DNA of 64,000 nucleotides from Sphaerisporangium album (lineage in GTDB: Bacteria > Actinomycetota > Actinomycetes > Streptosporangiales > Streptosporangiaceae), in contig NZ_QOIL01000010.1 in assembly GCF_003323745.1 (NCBI RefSeq), forward strand, positions 62,001 to 126,000, in the 5' to 3' direction. Below the pieces are notes generated by a model, which ran no database searches, was not told the DNA's origin, and saw only the letters and a list, made by a program, of their open reading frames with translations. This document shows, piece by piece, positions 1 to 10,500 of the stretch; position 1 is the first letter of the stretch; every line of letters begins with the position of its first letter. Both the position numbers and the translations under genes were made by a program.

Positions 1-777
1 TTCCCGCCCCTCTGGACGGCCGTGGCCACGCTGGTCTTCGGCACCCTGTCCGCGGGTAGCGCCAATGCCCTGAACTGCTACATCGACCGGGACATCGACG
101 CGACCATGCGCCGCACCCGCCGCCGCCCGCTGGCGATGGCGACGGTCGCGCCGAGGAACGCGCTGATCTTCGGCATCGTGCTGGGGGCGCTGTCGACGCT
201 GGGCCTGGCGCTCACCGTGAACCCCCTGGCCGCGGGGCTCTCGCTCGCCGCGATCCTCTTCTACGTCTTCGTGTACTCGATGGTGCTCAAGCGGCGCACG
301 TCGCAGAACGTCGTGTGGGGCGGCATCGCGGGGTGCATGCCCGTCCTCATCGGCTGGGCCGGCATCACCGGGCGGGTCGACTGGGCGCCGGTGATCCTGT
401 TCGGGGTGGTGTTCTTCTGGACGCCCCCGCACACCTGGACGCTCGCCATGCGCTACCGCGAGGACTACGCCGCCGCCGCCGTCCCCATGCTGCCGGTGGT
501 CGCGACCGAGCGGCGCGTGGTGGTGGAGTGCATCGCCTACACCTGGGCCACCGTGATCTGCTCGCTGCTGCTGTGGCCTGTCGCCGGGACCACGCCGGTG
601 TACGGCGCGGTCGCGGCCGTCCTCGGCGCCGTGTGCCTGTTCGAGGTCTACCGGCTGCTCGGCAGGGTCAACGCAGGCAAGACCGGCGTCGCCCTGCGTC
701 CGATGCGCTTCTTCCACTGGTCCAACGCCTACCTGGCGTTGCTGTTCCTCGCCGTGGCGGTCGACTCCCTGCTCTGA
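1..777 (+). CDS. ctaB: Protoheme IX farnesyltransferase (heme O synthase), 5' truncated by window edge
   Basis: Integral-membrane UbiA-family prenyltransferase that adds a farnesyl group to heme b to make heme O for cytochrome aa3 oxidase. The reading frame is open from base 1, so only the C-terminal 258 residues are present. The conserved polyprenyl-diphosphate/Mg2+ motif [18 protein letters not shown] is visible near the left edge (about codons 21-38), followed by the short RRRPL motif. Several hydrophobic helices follow, with the second acidic region around the YREDY segment. In most actinomycetes ctaB lies close to ctaA; here ctaA is about 28 kb to the right (29299-30330, minus strand), with accessory genes between. 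The stop is followed by a strong hairpin terminator at 803-834. Confidence 0.96.
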   Translation, partial: FPPLWTAVATLVFGTLSAGSANALNCYIDRDIDATMRRTRRRPLAMATVAPRNALIFGIVLGALSTLGLALTVNPLAAGLSLAAILFYVFVYSMVLKRRTSQNVVWGGIAGCMPVLIGWAGITGRVDWAPVILFGVVFFWTPPHTWTLAMRYREDYAAAAVPMLPVVATERRVVVECIAYTWATVICSLLLWPVAGTTPVYGAVAAVLGAVCLFEVYRLLGRVNAGKTGVALRPMRFFHWSNAYLALLFLAVAVDSLL

Positions 778-802
778 GACCCGCACCGAGATCCATACCG
801 AG

Positions 803-834
803 AGCCGCGCCCGAGGATTCCTCCGCGCGGCTTT
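803..834 (+). terminator. Hairpin terminator after ctaB
   Basis: Perfect 8-bp stem AGCCGCGC (803-810) / GCGCGGCT (825-832). Its loop contains an inner GAGG/CCTC pairing, and a short TTT run follows. It starts 25 nt after the ctaB stop and fits an intrinsic terminator. Confidence 0.6.
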
Positions 835-1060
835 CAGCGTGTTGGAGCCCTTTCGGCCTCGGTTCGGCAGGCGGCCCAGCCCTACAGGCGATGTAGTCGC
901 CGGGGGTGAGGGAACCGGTTCCGCGTCCATGGCGAAAAAGGATGGAACACGGCACGGGTCGAATGGGACGGCCGGGTACAACATTCCAGGGCGCACGCGT
1001 CGCGCCGCCGCACGGCCACGACCTGCGGTGAACGACATCGGATCGGGGGGCGAGACGTCC

Positions 1061-1414
1061 ATGGCGGTGAGTCTGAACCTGAGGGCCTACGCGCATGCCA
1101 GGGATCTGGTCAAGGAGGAGCGCGTCGTCCTGGACGAACGGCGCGACTGGGACGTGCACCGGCCCACGCCCGAGCAGGAGAACCGGTTCATCGAGGAGCA
1201 CGGCTACGGCGAGTACGGGCGCTGGTTCCTCGGCGTCGACGACGAGCACGGCGAGGAGACCAAGGGCCACTACAAGTTCCCCTACGGCGACTTCGACAGG
1301 CTGCACAAGTGCGCCGTCCTGTCGGCCGAGGTCCGCGCCGCCCAGTACAGCTACGACGACATCGAGGCCGCGGCGGCCCACCTGCACGGCATGCTCATCG
1401 CGCTGGGGGAATGA
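1061..1414 (+). CDS. Conserved-looking hypothetical protein, 117 aa
   Basis: I do not recognise this protein. It is soluble-looking, with no signal or membrane segment, and is rich in acidic and aromatic residues (EEHGYGEYGRWFLGVDDEHG near the middle; a DDIEAAAAHLHGML helix at the C-terminus). The ATG at 1061 is preferred. The frame is open further upstream to 839, but that extension is Arg/Pro/Gly-rich and reads like noncoding DNA. A G-rich stretch lies 10-15 nt before the ATG. It stands alone between the ctaB terminator and a convergent oxidoreductase gene. Coding is supported by strong third-position GC and a protein-like composition; the function is unknown. Confidence 0.65.
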   Translation: MAVSLNLRAYAHARDLVKEERVVLDERRDWDVHRPTPEQENRFIEEHGYGEYGRWFLGVDDEHGEETKGHYKFPYGDFDRLHKCAVLSAEVRAAQYSYDDIEAAAAHLHGMLIALGE

Positions 1415-1525
1415 GGCAGCCTTCCCATGCGCCCCACCTGGCACTTCTCTTCCTCGCCGTGACCGGCGACCGGCGGCCGCAGATCATGGGGCGCCTGCGG
1501 CTGACTTCGGCCGGTCGCGGACCCC

Positions 1526-2965
1526 TCAGCGGCCGGAGATCAGATCGGCGAGGCGGGCGTACGCCGACGTGCGCGCCATCTGGGCGTTCTCGTGGCGGTC
1601 GGCGGCGCGGAACATCGTGTAGATCATCTGGACGCCGATCCAGCGCAGCGGCTCCGGTTCCCACTGGCGCACCTGGCGGCCCACCCAGGGCAGCGCCGTC
1701 AGTTCGGTGTCGCGGCGCAGCACCAGGTCGCGCAGCGTGCGCCCGGCCAGGTTGGTGGTCGTGACGCCGCTCCCCACATAGCCGCCCGCCCACCCCAGGC
1801 CGGTCTCGTGGTCCAGGTGGACGGTCGAGCACCAGTCGCGGGGAACGCCCAGCACGCCGCACCACGCGTGCTGGATCCTCGCGCCCGCGGTGGCCGGGAA
1901 GAGCGTCGTCAGGATCGAGCGCAGCGCCGCCACCGTCCGGGGCTGCGTGGCGCCGCGCACGTCCGTCCGCGAGCCGAAGCGGTACGGCACGCCGCGGCCG
2001 CCGATGGCGATGCGCCCATCGGCGGTCCTCTGCGCGTAGCAGTACGCGTGCGCCTGGTCACCGAGCAGCTCCTGGCCCCGCCAGCCGATGCGCTCCCACA
2101 CCTCGTCCGGCAGCGGCTCGGTGACGATCATCGAGCTGTTCATGGGCAGCCACTGGCGGTGCTGGCCCTTGATGCCGGCGGTGAACCCCTCGGTCGCGCG
2201 GATCACGTAGTCGGCGGTGACCGTCCCGTTGCTGGTGACCGCCGACGCCCTGCCCTTCTCCCCGGCGCCCCTCGGACGGATCTCGGTCACCGTCGTGCCC
2301 TCGAAGATGTCGACGCCCAGGGCCTCCACGGTGCCGGCTAGGCCGCTCGCGAGCTTGGCGGGCTGGATCCGGGCGCAGTGCGGGCTGTAGATGGCCGACA
2401 GGGCGCCGGCGACGCTGATGCGCTCCTCCTGCTCCTCGCGGGTCAGCAGCCGCATGTCCTCCTCGCCGAAGCCCCAGGTGCGCAGGTCGGCGAGCTCCGC
2501 GTGCATGCGCCGGTTCTGGGCGGGGTTGGTCGCCACGTGTACCAGGCCGCCCTTGTGGACGTCGGCCTCGATGCCCTCCGCGCGGGTGACCTCGATCACC
2601 TCGTCCACGGCCGTGAACATCGCGTGCTGGAGGTCGATCATCGACTGCCGCCCGCGCGCCGCCGCGTGCCGCTCTCGCGACCCGGCGAACTCCGCCGACA
2701 GCCAGCCGCCGTTGCGTCCCGAGGCGCCGAACCCGGCGAACTCCTTTTCCAGGATCGCGATCCGCAGGTCGGGCTGGGCCTTCTTCAGGTAGTACGCCGT
2801 CCACATGCCGGTGTAGCCGCCGCCGACGATGGCCACGTCGTAGTCCCGCGACCCGGGCAGCGCGGCACGGCGAGCGGGCAGCCCGATCTGCCGGTACCAG
2901 AACGACACCCCGCCGTTCGCGAAGTCGGGGGTCAGGGGGATGCCGTTAAGTTCGCTACCACTCAT
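1526..2965 (-). CDS. FAD-dependent oxidoreductase, DAO/PuuB-like (gamma-glutamylputrescine oxidase type)
   Basis: Flavin-dependent amine/amino-acid oxidoreductase of the DAO family, 479 aa. The dinucleotide-binding motif GGGYTG sits at about residues 48-53, followed by EKEFAGFGASGRNGGW, the flavin-contacting segment typical of PuuB and sarcosine-oxidase relatives. The C-terminal FAD motif GWAGGYVGSGVTTTNLAGR is present. Family knowledge suggests oxidation of a secondary amine or gamma-glutamyl-polyamine; the substrate is not determined here. Start: ATG at 2965 chosen; an in-frame GTG at 2974 is equally possible, and neither has a strong ribosome site. The start overlaps short CCGTTCAC repeats (2967-2993) that may be an operator. 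The gene is monocistronic and convergent with 1061-1414. Confidence 0.88.
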   Translation of the reverse strand: MSGSELNGIPLTPDFANGGVSFWYRQIGLPARRAALPGSRDYDVAIVGGGYTGMWTAYYLKKAQPDLRIAILEKEFAGFGASGRNGGWLSAEFAGSRERHAAARGRQSMIDLQHAMFTAVDEVIEVTRAEGIEADVHKGGLVHVATNPAQNRRMHAELADLRTWGFGEEDMRLLTREEQEERISVAGALSAIYSPHCARIQPAKLASGLAGTVEALGVDIFEGTTVTEIRPRGAGEKGRASAVTSNGTVTADYVIRATEGFTAGIKGQHRQWLPMNSSMIVTEPLPDEVWERIGWRGQELLGDQAHAYCYAQRTADGRIAIGGRGVPYRFGSRTDVRGATQPRTVAALRSILTTLFPATAGARIQHAWCGVLGVPRDWCSTVHLDHETGLGWAGGYVGSGVTTTNLAGRTLRDLVLRRDTELTALPWVGRQVRQWEPEPLRWIGVQMIYTMFRAADRHENAQMARTSAYARLADLISGR

Positions 2966-2966
2966 G

Positions 2967-2993
2967 CCGTTCACAACCGTTCACGCCGTTCGT
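2967..2993. repeat. Three short direct repeats at the oxidoreductase start
   Basis: CCGTTCAC at 2967-2974 and 2977-2984, then CCGTTCGT at 2986-2993. Spacing is about one helical turn and the repeats overlap the translation start of the minus-strand oxidoreductase. They could be a regulator binding site or chance. Confidence 0.35.
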
Positions 2994-3106
2994 ACTGATT
3001 TCTTGCTTGCCACAGGATGCCGTGTCCCCTCCCGCGGTCGCCGCGCAGGGTGCGGGGGAGCGCGCTTCCGCCCGACGGCCGCACTTGATTACGGAAGGGG
3101 CACAGG

Positions 3107-3137
3107 CTGCCATGTCATGCGATATAAGACATGCCAG
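3107..3137. promoter_or_regulatory. Inverted repeat, possible operator between divergent genes
   Basis: CTGCCATGTC (3107-3116) and GACATGCCAG (3128-3137) form a 10-bp inverted repeat with one mismatch around an A/T-rich 11-bp spacer. It lies in the 330-bp region between the minus-strand oxidoreductase and the plus-strand membrane protein gene. The shape is typical of a dimeric regulator site; the regulator is unknown. Confidence 0.4.
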
Positions 3138-3299
3138 TCAAAGACGATCGTGTGCAGAGGCGTCCCCGGCCGAGGCTTCCCGCCGTGACCGACGCGTCCC
3201 CCCGACCATGGCGGCATCCGTCCAAGATCCCCCCGAGAGGCGATGACCGAAGACGATGGCCGGACCGGGGTGGTCCAAGACGATGGCCGGAGGCCGGTG

Positions 3300-3782
3300 A
3301 TGACGAAGGAGACGGTTCCGTCCCGGTTCTCGCGGACGAGGCTGGGAGCGGCCACCCAGGCGTTCGGGTGCGGGATGGTCGTGGTGATCGCCCTCGTGTG
3401 GGCGGTGGGCGGCGCGTTCCTGGACAATTACCTGGTCGCGCAGGCCCGCTCCTACTGCGACGCCGGCTGGGAGCCCCCGCACAAGCTGGAGCTGCTCTTC
3501 TTTCTTCCCACGCGGCTGCTCTATTTCCCCGTCGCCGCCGTGGTCTCCGGAATCGCGTCCCTGCTGTTCAACCCCCTCGCCCTCTGGTCACCCCTGGGCC
3601 GCTGGAAGACCACCAGAGCGATCTTCAGTGCCCTGGCGATCCTGGTGGCCCTGACCGGCCCCGCCCTGCTCCTGCTCCACGACTTCGCGACCCTGGGAAC
3701 CCTCGACGGCTACCCGGGAGACAGCGGCCTCTGCCCCCCGGACAACGTCCCCCCTTGGTGGCCGTCCTGGCTCCCGTCCTGA
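3300..3782 (+). CDS. Small membrane protein of unknown function
   Basis: 160-aa protein with three likely membrane segments: GMVVVIALVWAVGGAFL near residue 23, FPVAAVVSGIASLLFNPLAL in the middle, and IFSALAILVALTGPALLLL towards the end. A short Pro/Trp-rich tail follows. I do not recognise a family. ATG 3300 is preferred over the in-frame ATG 3243 because GGAGG lies 6-7 nt before it and the extra 19 residues look unstructured. It is 34 nt upstream of an immunity-like gene and may belong to the toxin locus, perhaps as a membrane-located immunity or accessory protein; that is inference from position only. Confidence 0.6.
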   Translation: MTKETVPSRFSRTRLGAATQAFGCGMVVVIALVWAVGGAFLDNYLVAQARSYCDAGWEPPHKLELLFFLPTRLLYFPVAAVVSGIASLLFNPLALWSPLGRWKTTRAIFSALAILVALTGPALLLLHDFATLGTLDGYPGDSGLCPPDNVPPWWPSWLPS

Positions 3783-3816
3783 AACTTCGGCGTAGCGCCG
3801 GCAGAGGCTTCGACGA

Positions 3817-4176
3817 ATGACGGAAGTGGATTGGAACATGTGTCAGCGCCACGGCAACGGTTTCTCTGCGAAATTCATCCTTGATGAGAAGGAGACGGCG
3901 GCGCCGGAAACGGCGGACTATGTCAACACGTTCGTCACCCTGAACGATGACGGACTCGAACTGCCCGGCGTTTCGATGGAAGACGCAATGCGGGCGTTCG
4001 TCTCTCCCACGTGGACGCCGGTTTCGGTGCGCGAAGCCCGGGAGCACGCCCAACCCGAGGAAATGGTGCTGGGCGTGGCGGGTGAACTCGGTGATCGCCG
4101 GGTACGGGTCTACGCGTTTCAGGATCGATCTGGGAAAGGGCCCGTCCGAGTCTCGGCCCGGTTCCTGGACGATTGA
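3817..4176 (+). CDS. Immunity-like small protein upstream of the RHS toxin
   Basis: 119-aa soluble acidic protein of unrecognised family. Its first about 45 residues (RHGNGFSAKFILDEKE, then APETADY and FVTL.DDG) closely match the translated product of a damaged gene at 12919-13266 beside the orphan toxin, while the C-terminal halves diverge. That pattern, and its place just before the RHS toxin, suggest an immunity or immunity-related protein; this is inference. Start 3817 has AGAGG about 9 nt upstream. The in-frame ATG at 3838 corresponds to the start of the paralogue and is an alternative. Confidence 0.6.
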   Translation: MTEVDWNMCQRHGNGFSAKFILDEKETAAPETADYVNTFVTLNDDGLELPGVSMEDAMRAFVSPTWTPVSVREAREHAQPEEMVLGVAGELGDRRVRVYAFQDRSGKGPVRVSARFLDD

Positions 4177-4194
4177 CCCCACCCTGGCACAGAC

Positions 4195-4236
4195 GGGTTC
4201 ACGCCTGGCATATTCGGGTTCACGCCCGGCATATTT
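4195..4236. repeat. Tandem 21-bp direct repeat upstream of the RHS toxin gene
   Basis: Two adjacent 21-bp units, each beginning GGGTTCACGCCTGGCATATT (4195) or the same with one C/T change (4216). The period equals two helical turns. It lies in the 365-bp gap (4177-4541) before the toxin gene. This gap also holds a possible promoter (4416-4444); the rest shows nothing I can assign, apart from a frame open to 4266 that could extend the toxin N-terminus. Confidence 0.6.
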
Positions 4237-4415
4237 GTTCACGACGGCGATGAGTCTGGTGAGTATTGGCGTCCCACGACCAAACTCCCCAGTGGGATGC
4301 CGATACCCGATCGGCAGAGAACCTTCGTGTGCGAATGCTGCGTTCGTCCGTAGAGCGGACCTGTGGTTACTCGTCTTCTATGACGATCCGTATGGGGCTC
4401 CTGACGGAAAGCGCA

Positions 4416-4444
4416 TTGACGACCTTGTTGACCCTCATTACTCT
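4416..4444 (+). promoter_or_regulatory. Possible sigma-70-type promoter of the RHS toxin gene
   Basis: TTGACG at 4416-4421, then a 17-bp spacer and TACTCT at 4439-4444. Transcription would begin near 4451, giving a leader of about 90 nt before the ATG at 4542. Only partial match to the -10 consensus. Confidence 0.35.
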
Positions 4445-4541
4445 GGGTGCGTTTGCAGTGCTTTACGGCTGCTTTATGCGTGTTCGACGTGGACCGCGGG
4501 GCGCGGTGCCACTGGTTGACGGGGTCTTTCGGAGGTTTGTC

Positions 4542-7500
4542 ATGCGCCTTCAGCGTGTCCATGTTTGGCTGCTCACGGTTCTCGCGGTGGCGTTACTGGT
4601 TTCGTCGGTGAATGTGGTGACCGGTCTGGCCTCGCCTGCGGGTTCGTCGGATTCGTCGTCTGAGCCGGAGCGATCCGTGGAGGGGCGTGCGGTCCGGAAG
4701 GTCGCCGACGTGCACGGGGCGGAGGACTCTCCGCCGCTGGTGGAGAAGGACTTGGCGGCGGTGTTGCCGGGTGCGGGGTCGGCCGAGGCCGTGGTGGGCG
4801 CCGCTCCCGCTGTCGCGGCGGGTCTGCCGTTCTGGGTCGGCAAGGCGGACGGCGTGGCGGCGCCGGGCCGGGTGCGGGTGGAGTCCATCGGCGCCGAGGC
4901 GGTCAAGCGGGTGGGCGGGGTGGCGGTGGGCGTGCGTGTGGCGCGTGCCGATGGCGGCGTGCAGGCGGCGCGGGTGCGGGTGGGCGTCGATTACTCGACG
5001 TTTGCCGGTGCGTTCTCCGCGGGGGCCCTGTCGCGGCTGGGGTTGATCGAGATGCCGGCGTGTGTGCTGGCTGCCCGTCCGGACGCGGCGTGTGCGAAGG
5101 CGGCGCGGAACGCCCGTGTCGTGCCCAGCAGTAACGACGTCGCCGCGCGTCAGGTGGTGGCGGATTTGGATGCCGCTCCGGACGGGGTGCCGGATGCCGG
5201 GAATGTTTATGTGCTGGCGTCGGTCGCGGCGGCGGAGGATCCCGGATCGGGAACGACCAACTTCGCGGCGACGGACTTGAAGGCGGCCGGGTCGTGGCAG
5301 GTGGGGTTGTCGGGGGGCGGGTTCTCGTACTCCTACCCGATCCCGGTGCCGCCGCCGGTGGCGGGCAAGGCGCCGGAGCTGGCGCTGTCGTACTCCTCCT
5401 CGGGTGTGGACAGTCTGACCAACTACACCAACAACCAGGCCTCGGTGGCGGGCATGGGCTGGGAGCTGTCGACGGGGTTTGTGGAGCGCCGGTTCCGTGG
5501 GTGTGCCGATGACGCGGCCGAGACGACCAAGAACGCCGATCAGCGTAACTGGAAGCACCAGTGCTGGGAGTCCCCGGACGAGAACGACGGCGACTCCGCC
5601 ACCACCGACTACACCACCTCGCATCTGACGCTGTCGGTGGACGGCAAGTCCTCGCAGATCGTGAAGGACCGGACCAGCGGCGGGTGGAAGACGGTCGAGG
5701 ACTACGGCTGGAAGATCGACTACGTGATCGACACGCAGGCCGGCCTGGCCTCGTGGGTGGTGACCACCGCCGATGGCACCCGCTACCGGTTCGGCGCGGT
5801 GCGTGACTCCAACTGGCAGACCGCCTACGTGGGCGACGACCCCGGGGAGCCGTGCTATTCCAGCTATTCCAAGACCGGTGCGCCGGGGCTGTGCAACGCG
5901 ACCTGGCGGTGGAACCTGGACCAGGAGATCGACCCGAACGGCAACGTGATCGACTACACCTACACCCGGGAGGAGAACTGGTACTGCAAGACCGTCGGCG
6001 CGCTGTGCCAGCCGGGGCCGCTGGGAGATGGGCGGGCGTTCCGGGTGGCCTACGACCGGGGCGGTTACCTGTCCCAGGTGGCCTACGGGCGTAACACCAA
6101 CGTGGCCGGATCGGCGCACACCGCCAAGGTCACCTTCAACACCGTCGACCGGGGACAGCCGCCGGCCTCGGGGGTTCCGTGGGACAACGACACCCCCACC
6201 GACCTGAACTGTCCGTCAGGACCGGCCGATGTGATCACCGCGTGTGACACCCCGGGGCCGGCGTTCTACATCTCCAAGCGGCTGAACACGGTCGTGACCT
6301 CGGTGGTGAACCCCTCGGGCGGGTGGGACGAGGTGTACCGGCTGGAGGCCGGCTACAAGTGGGTCTATACCCAGGTCCTCCCGCCGCTGCCCCCGGCCGG
6401 TCCGGTGCTGTGGCTGGACACCCTGCGCCCGGTCGGCCTGGCCGGCACCGGCCCCGACATCGCACTGCCCCCGGTGGACTTCGAAGCCGTCCTGCTGGAC
6501 AACCGCGCCGACTACAACGACTCCCAGGGCAAACCCCGGCTGCAGATGCCGCGCATCTCTGCGGTGTACAACGGGCTCGGCGGCCGTACCGACGTGTACT
6601 ACGGCCAGGCCAACCCCTGCCCGATCCCCTCGGGGTATCCCACCACGGGGTGGGACACCAATGCCCGTGACTGTTACATGGCCACGCTGGGCAGCTACTA
6701 CGACTCGGGCGGCATCCAGCGCACCAGTCGCGCGGTGTACATGAAGTGGCTGGTCACCCAGGTCGTCGACAAGGACCTGGTCGGCGGCTCCCCGGACGTG
6801 CCCACCCGGTACGAGTATCTGGGCACCCCGGCCTGGGCGCGCGCCTTCAACTACATGAAGGCCACCAGCGTGAGTGGTGTCGTCTGCACCCCGCCGGTCA
6901 CCGGCTACTGCAAGATGCTGACCGAGGACTGGGACGAGTTCCGCGGCTACCAGACCGTCCGCACCATCAAGGGCGCCGGCACCAGCCCCGACGACTACAC
7001 CGTCAACACGACCTCGTTCTTCCGGGGCATGTACGACGACCCCAACTCCAGCGGCACCGCCAAGGGCACCCGGATCACCGACTTCGACGGCAACGGCTAC
7101 AACGACAGCCGCGTCCTCGTAGGCCGCACCTTGCAGGAACAGACGTGGCGCGCCACCACCATCAACGGCACCACCCCCGCCGCGTCGGCGGCCGCGCAAC
7201 CCCGGCCCGCCGCCGGCCCCCGGGTACGGCAACAGAGCTCCCAGTCCCAGGCTGCTCCCGCCGTGGCCGGTGCCAGTCCTCAGCCCCGCGCCGCTCTCGC
7301 CGTGGCCGGTGCCGAACCGGTGGCCGCACCCGCCGGTTCCCGGGTGACCACCGCCGCGCTGGCCCCGGCCCGCGCGATCGCCCAGGGCGTCCGCCGCCTC
7401 CTCGGTAAGGCCACCTTCGCCTGCACCTACCCGACCTGGTCACGGACGGGCTTCTACGGCAAGGGCAACCGCGTCACCTGGGTCAACCACACCTGGGAGG

Positions 7501-10500
7501 CCAAGAACCTGAACATGGGCATCGGCGCCGAACCCGGCGTCGACCCCTCGTGGCTCGATCTCGGCGTCTGCGCGACCCCCACCCCCACGCCCACGCCCAC
7601 CCGCACCCCCACGCCGACTCCCACCCCGACGCCGACCACACCACCCCCGAGCGGCCCCGCCCTCGGCGGCTACGTCGAGATCGGCTCGACCCGCTACGAG
7701 TACACCACCGTCTCCACCGGCAACGGCCCCGGTATCTACGACCCGCTGTTGATCACGACCAGCCGCCAGGTCTCACGGGAAGCGGTCACTGGCGGGTTCC
7801 GTTACACCGACCAGCGCACCACCTACGACTCCTACGGTCTCCCGACCAAGGTCAACGACTACGGCGACACCGGCACGGCCACCGACAACACCTGCACCAC
7901 CACCGCCTACGCGCGCAATACGGCCAAGTGGATGCTCGACTACCCGGCCACCGTCGAACGCAGGGCTGGAGACGCCTGCACCAGTGGAACTCTGTTGGCC
8001 AGAACGGTCACTCTGTACGACGGGGCCACCAACCTGGCCGGCAATACCCCCTCAGCGGGGGACGCGACCGAGACGCGTACCTACAGTGGCGATACCGAGT
8101 ACACCACGGTCACGGCCACGTTCGATCGGTACGGGAGAGACATTTCGACCACCGATGCGCGCGGAAAGATCACCAGAACCGCCTATCAGCCGGCTGTCGG
8201 ATATCCGATCGACGGTGTGAAGGTGACCAACTCTGTGGAGCACACGGCTACGACGTGGTCTTCGCCATCGCACGGCCAGAATCTTAAGATCCGGGACGCA
8301 GCTGGCCACGACGTGGTGATCGACTATGACGCGCTAGGACGCACGCTGCGATATTGGACTCCCGAACAGCCGCAGAGTGGCGGCACGCCGGCCGCACGAG
8401 TGGACTACAGCATCCCCTACGACGGCAACCTGGGTCAGCCGACTTCGGCGGCCAAGAGCACGATGAACACGCTGCGGTCGGGGACCGGAGGGTCCGCGAA
8501 ATGGCTGAGTACCCACACCTACATCGACGGGTTCGGGCGTCCTCGCGAAACGCAGGGAGCATCTCCTGCGGGCGGGCGCGTCGTCACCGTCACAACCTAC
8601 GACACGCGAGGTCTTTCCGCGGCCCGGTCCGCGCCCGCGTATAACTCCGCCCCACCTGGGTCGGCACTGCTGAACCCGGCTCTCACTGATCTGCCCCAGT
8701 GGTCGCGATCGGCGTACGACGGCGCGGGGCAGATCGTGGCTCAGGTCAACTACAGCACCGGCAGAGAACTGAGCCGGACCACTACCCGCTATTTCGGCGA
8801 CCGCATCGAGGTGCAGCCACCGGCGGGGGGAAAGACCGTTTACTACTCCGACCTCAAAGACCGGGTGACGAAGGTCGAGGAATGGGCGGACGGGGTGACG
8901 CACCACGACATGACCTACGCCTACGACGTCAATGGTCATATGACGAGGATGGTCGACGCCGCCGGGAACATCCGTACATTCACATTCGACTCGGCAGGCC
9001 GCCGGATCGCCTCGCACGACCCGGATACCGGTGACAGCCAAGACCATTACGACGCCGCTGGCCTGCTGACATGGACGTCGGACGGCAGAGGACAGAAGGT
9101 TTCGTACGACTACGATGACCTCGGCCGGAAGACCGCCGTGTGGGCGGGTGAGTCCGGCACGGGAACCAAGCTCGCGGAATGGGTCTACGACACCCTGGCG
9201 CCAGGAAAGCTCACCTCGTCGACCCGGTATGTGGGCGGTAACGCTTACAAAGAGGAGGTCACCGACTACGACATCATGGGGCGCCCGCGTGGCTCTAAGG
9301 TGACCATTCCTACGTCGGAGGACCTGCTGGCAGGAAGCTACACGTTCTCCGCCGAGTACAACACGACGGGTGCGCTCAGCGCGGTGACGATGCCCGCCGC
9401 TGGGGGGCTTCCCGCCGAGAAAGTCACGTCCACCTTCGATGATCTCGGCATGGCCAAGCGAGTGACGTCTGACCTCGGAGGCGTATTCGTCTACGTTGAC
9501 GATGCCCGGTACACGCCGACGGGCCAACTCGCCGAACGGACCTACGGATCCAACGGAAAGATCAAGCGAACCATCCGGTGGGACGATTCCACAGGCTGGG
9601 TATCCCGGATCACCACGCTCACTGACGCTCAGACCAGCACTCCGAAGACCGCTCAAGACGATCAGTATTACTATGACCTGTCCGGGCAGATCACTCGAAT
9701 AATGGACGCTGCCTCGGCAGTGGCGGGGAGCACACCCGGCCAATCGGAATGCTTCCTCTATGACGGACTCCGCCGGCTCGCGGAGGCGTGGACCACCACG
9801 GTCTCGTCCTGCACGGAGGGGCCGGCGGCCGCGGACGGTTTCGGTGTCGACCCTTACAAGCAGCGATACCAATACGATGCGGTCGGCAACATGACGACCC
9901 TGACGGACACGGGCCAGGCGTCGGTCTACCACTACCCAGCGTCCGGCGCGTCCAGTGTTCGTCCCAACGCGGTCACCTCCATCTCGAAGCCGGGTGGCGG
10001 TACCGACACCTACGGATACGACAACGCCGGCAATCTGACGTCACGTTCCGTGGACGGGAAGCCAGGAGTCTTCGAGTGGAATGAGCTGGGCGAGCTGAGC
10101 AAGGCCACTGTCGACGGCCAAGAGACCAGGATGATCTACGATGCAGACGGCGAGCGCCTCATCAGGCGCGATCCGAGCGGGAAGGTCACTCTCTATCTCG
10201 GTTCCATGGACGTCGAGCTGGACGGTGGTCGGCTCACCGGCAAGCGTTACTACACGACACCCGACGGAACGACCGTCGCCATGCGTATGGGCACCACTGG
10301 AGTGACCTGGCTGGCCTCGGGATTCCACGGGTCCGAGCAGCTTGCGATCAACGACTCCACCGGGCTGGTCAGCCGGGAGCGGTACCTGCCCTTCGGTGCA
10401 CGCCGCGGCATCGACGACCTTCCCTTCACGGACCGTGGGTTCCTCGGAAAGGTCGAGGATGAGGCGACGGGCCTGGACTACCTGTCGGCGCGGTACTACG

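Noticed and set aside
668-1444. Long minus-strand frame covering the ctaB end and the 117-aa gene
   Set aside because: The translation is Arg/Gly/Ala/Val-rich, runs across the terminator and two plus-strand genes, and has no recognisable motif; typical antisense frame of high-GC DNA.
4593-6119. 508-codon minus-strand frame inside the RHS gene
   Set aside because: Arg/His/Gly-rich composition and mirror image of the coding strand third-position bias; the RHS frame has clear domains.
7572-7652. Short tandem repeats that could be read as a CRISPR-like array or satellite
   Set aside because: They encode the in-frame Thr-Pro linker after the carbohydrate-binding module; no spacers and no cas genes occur in the window.
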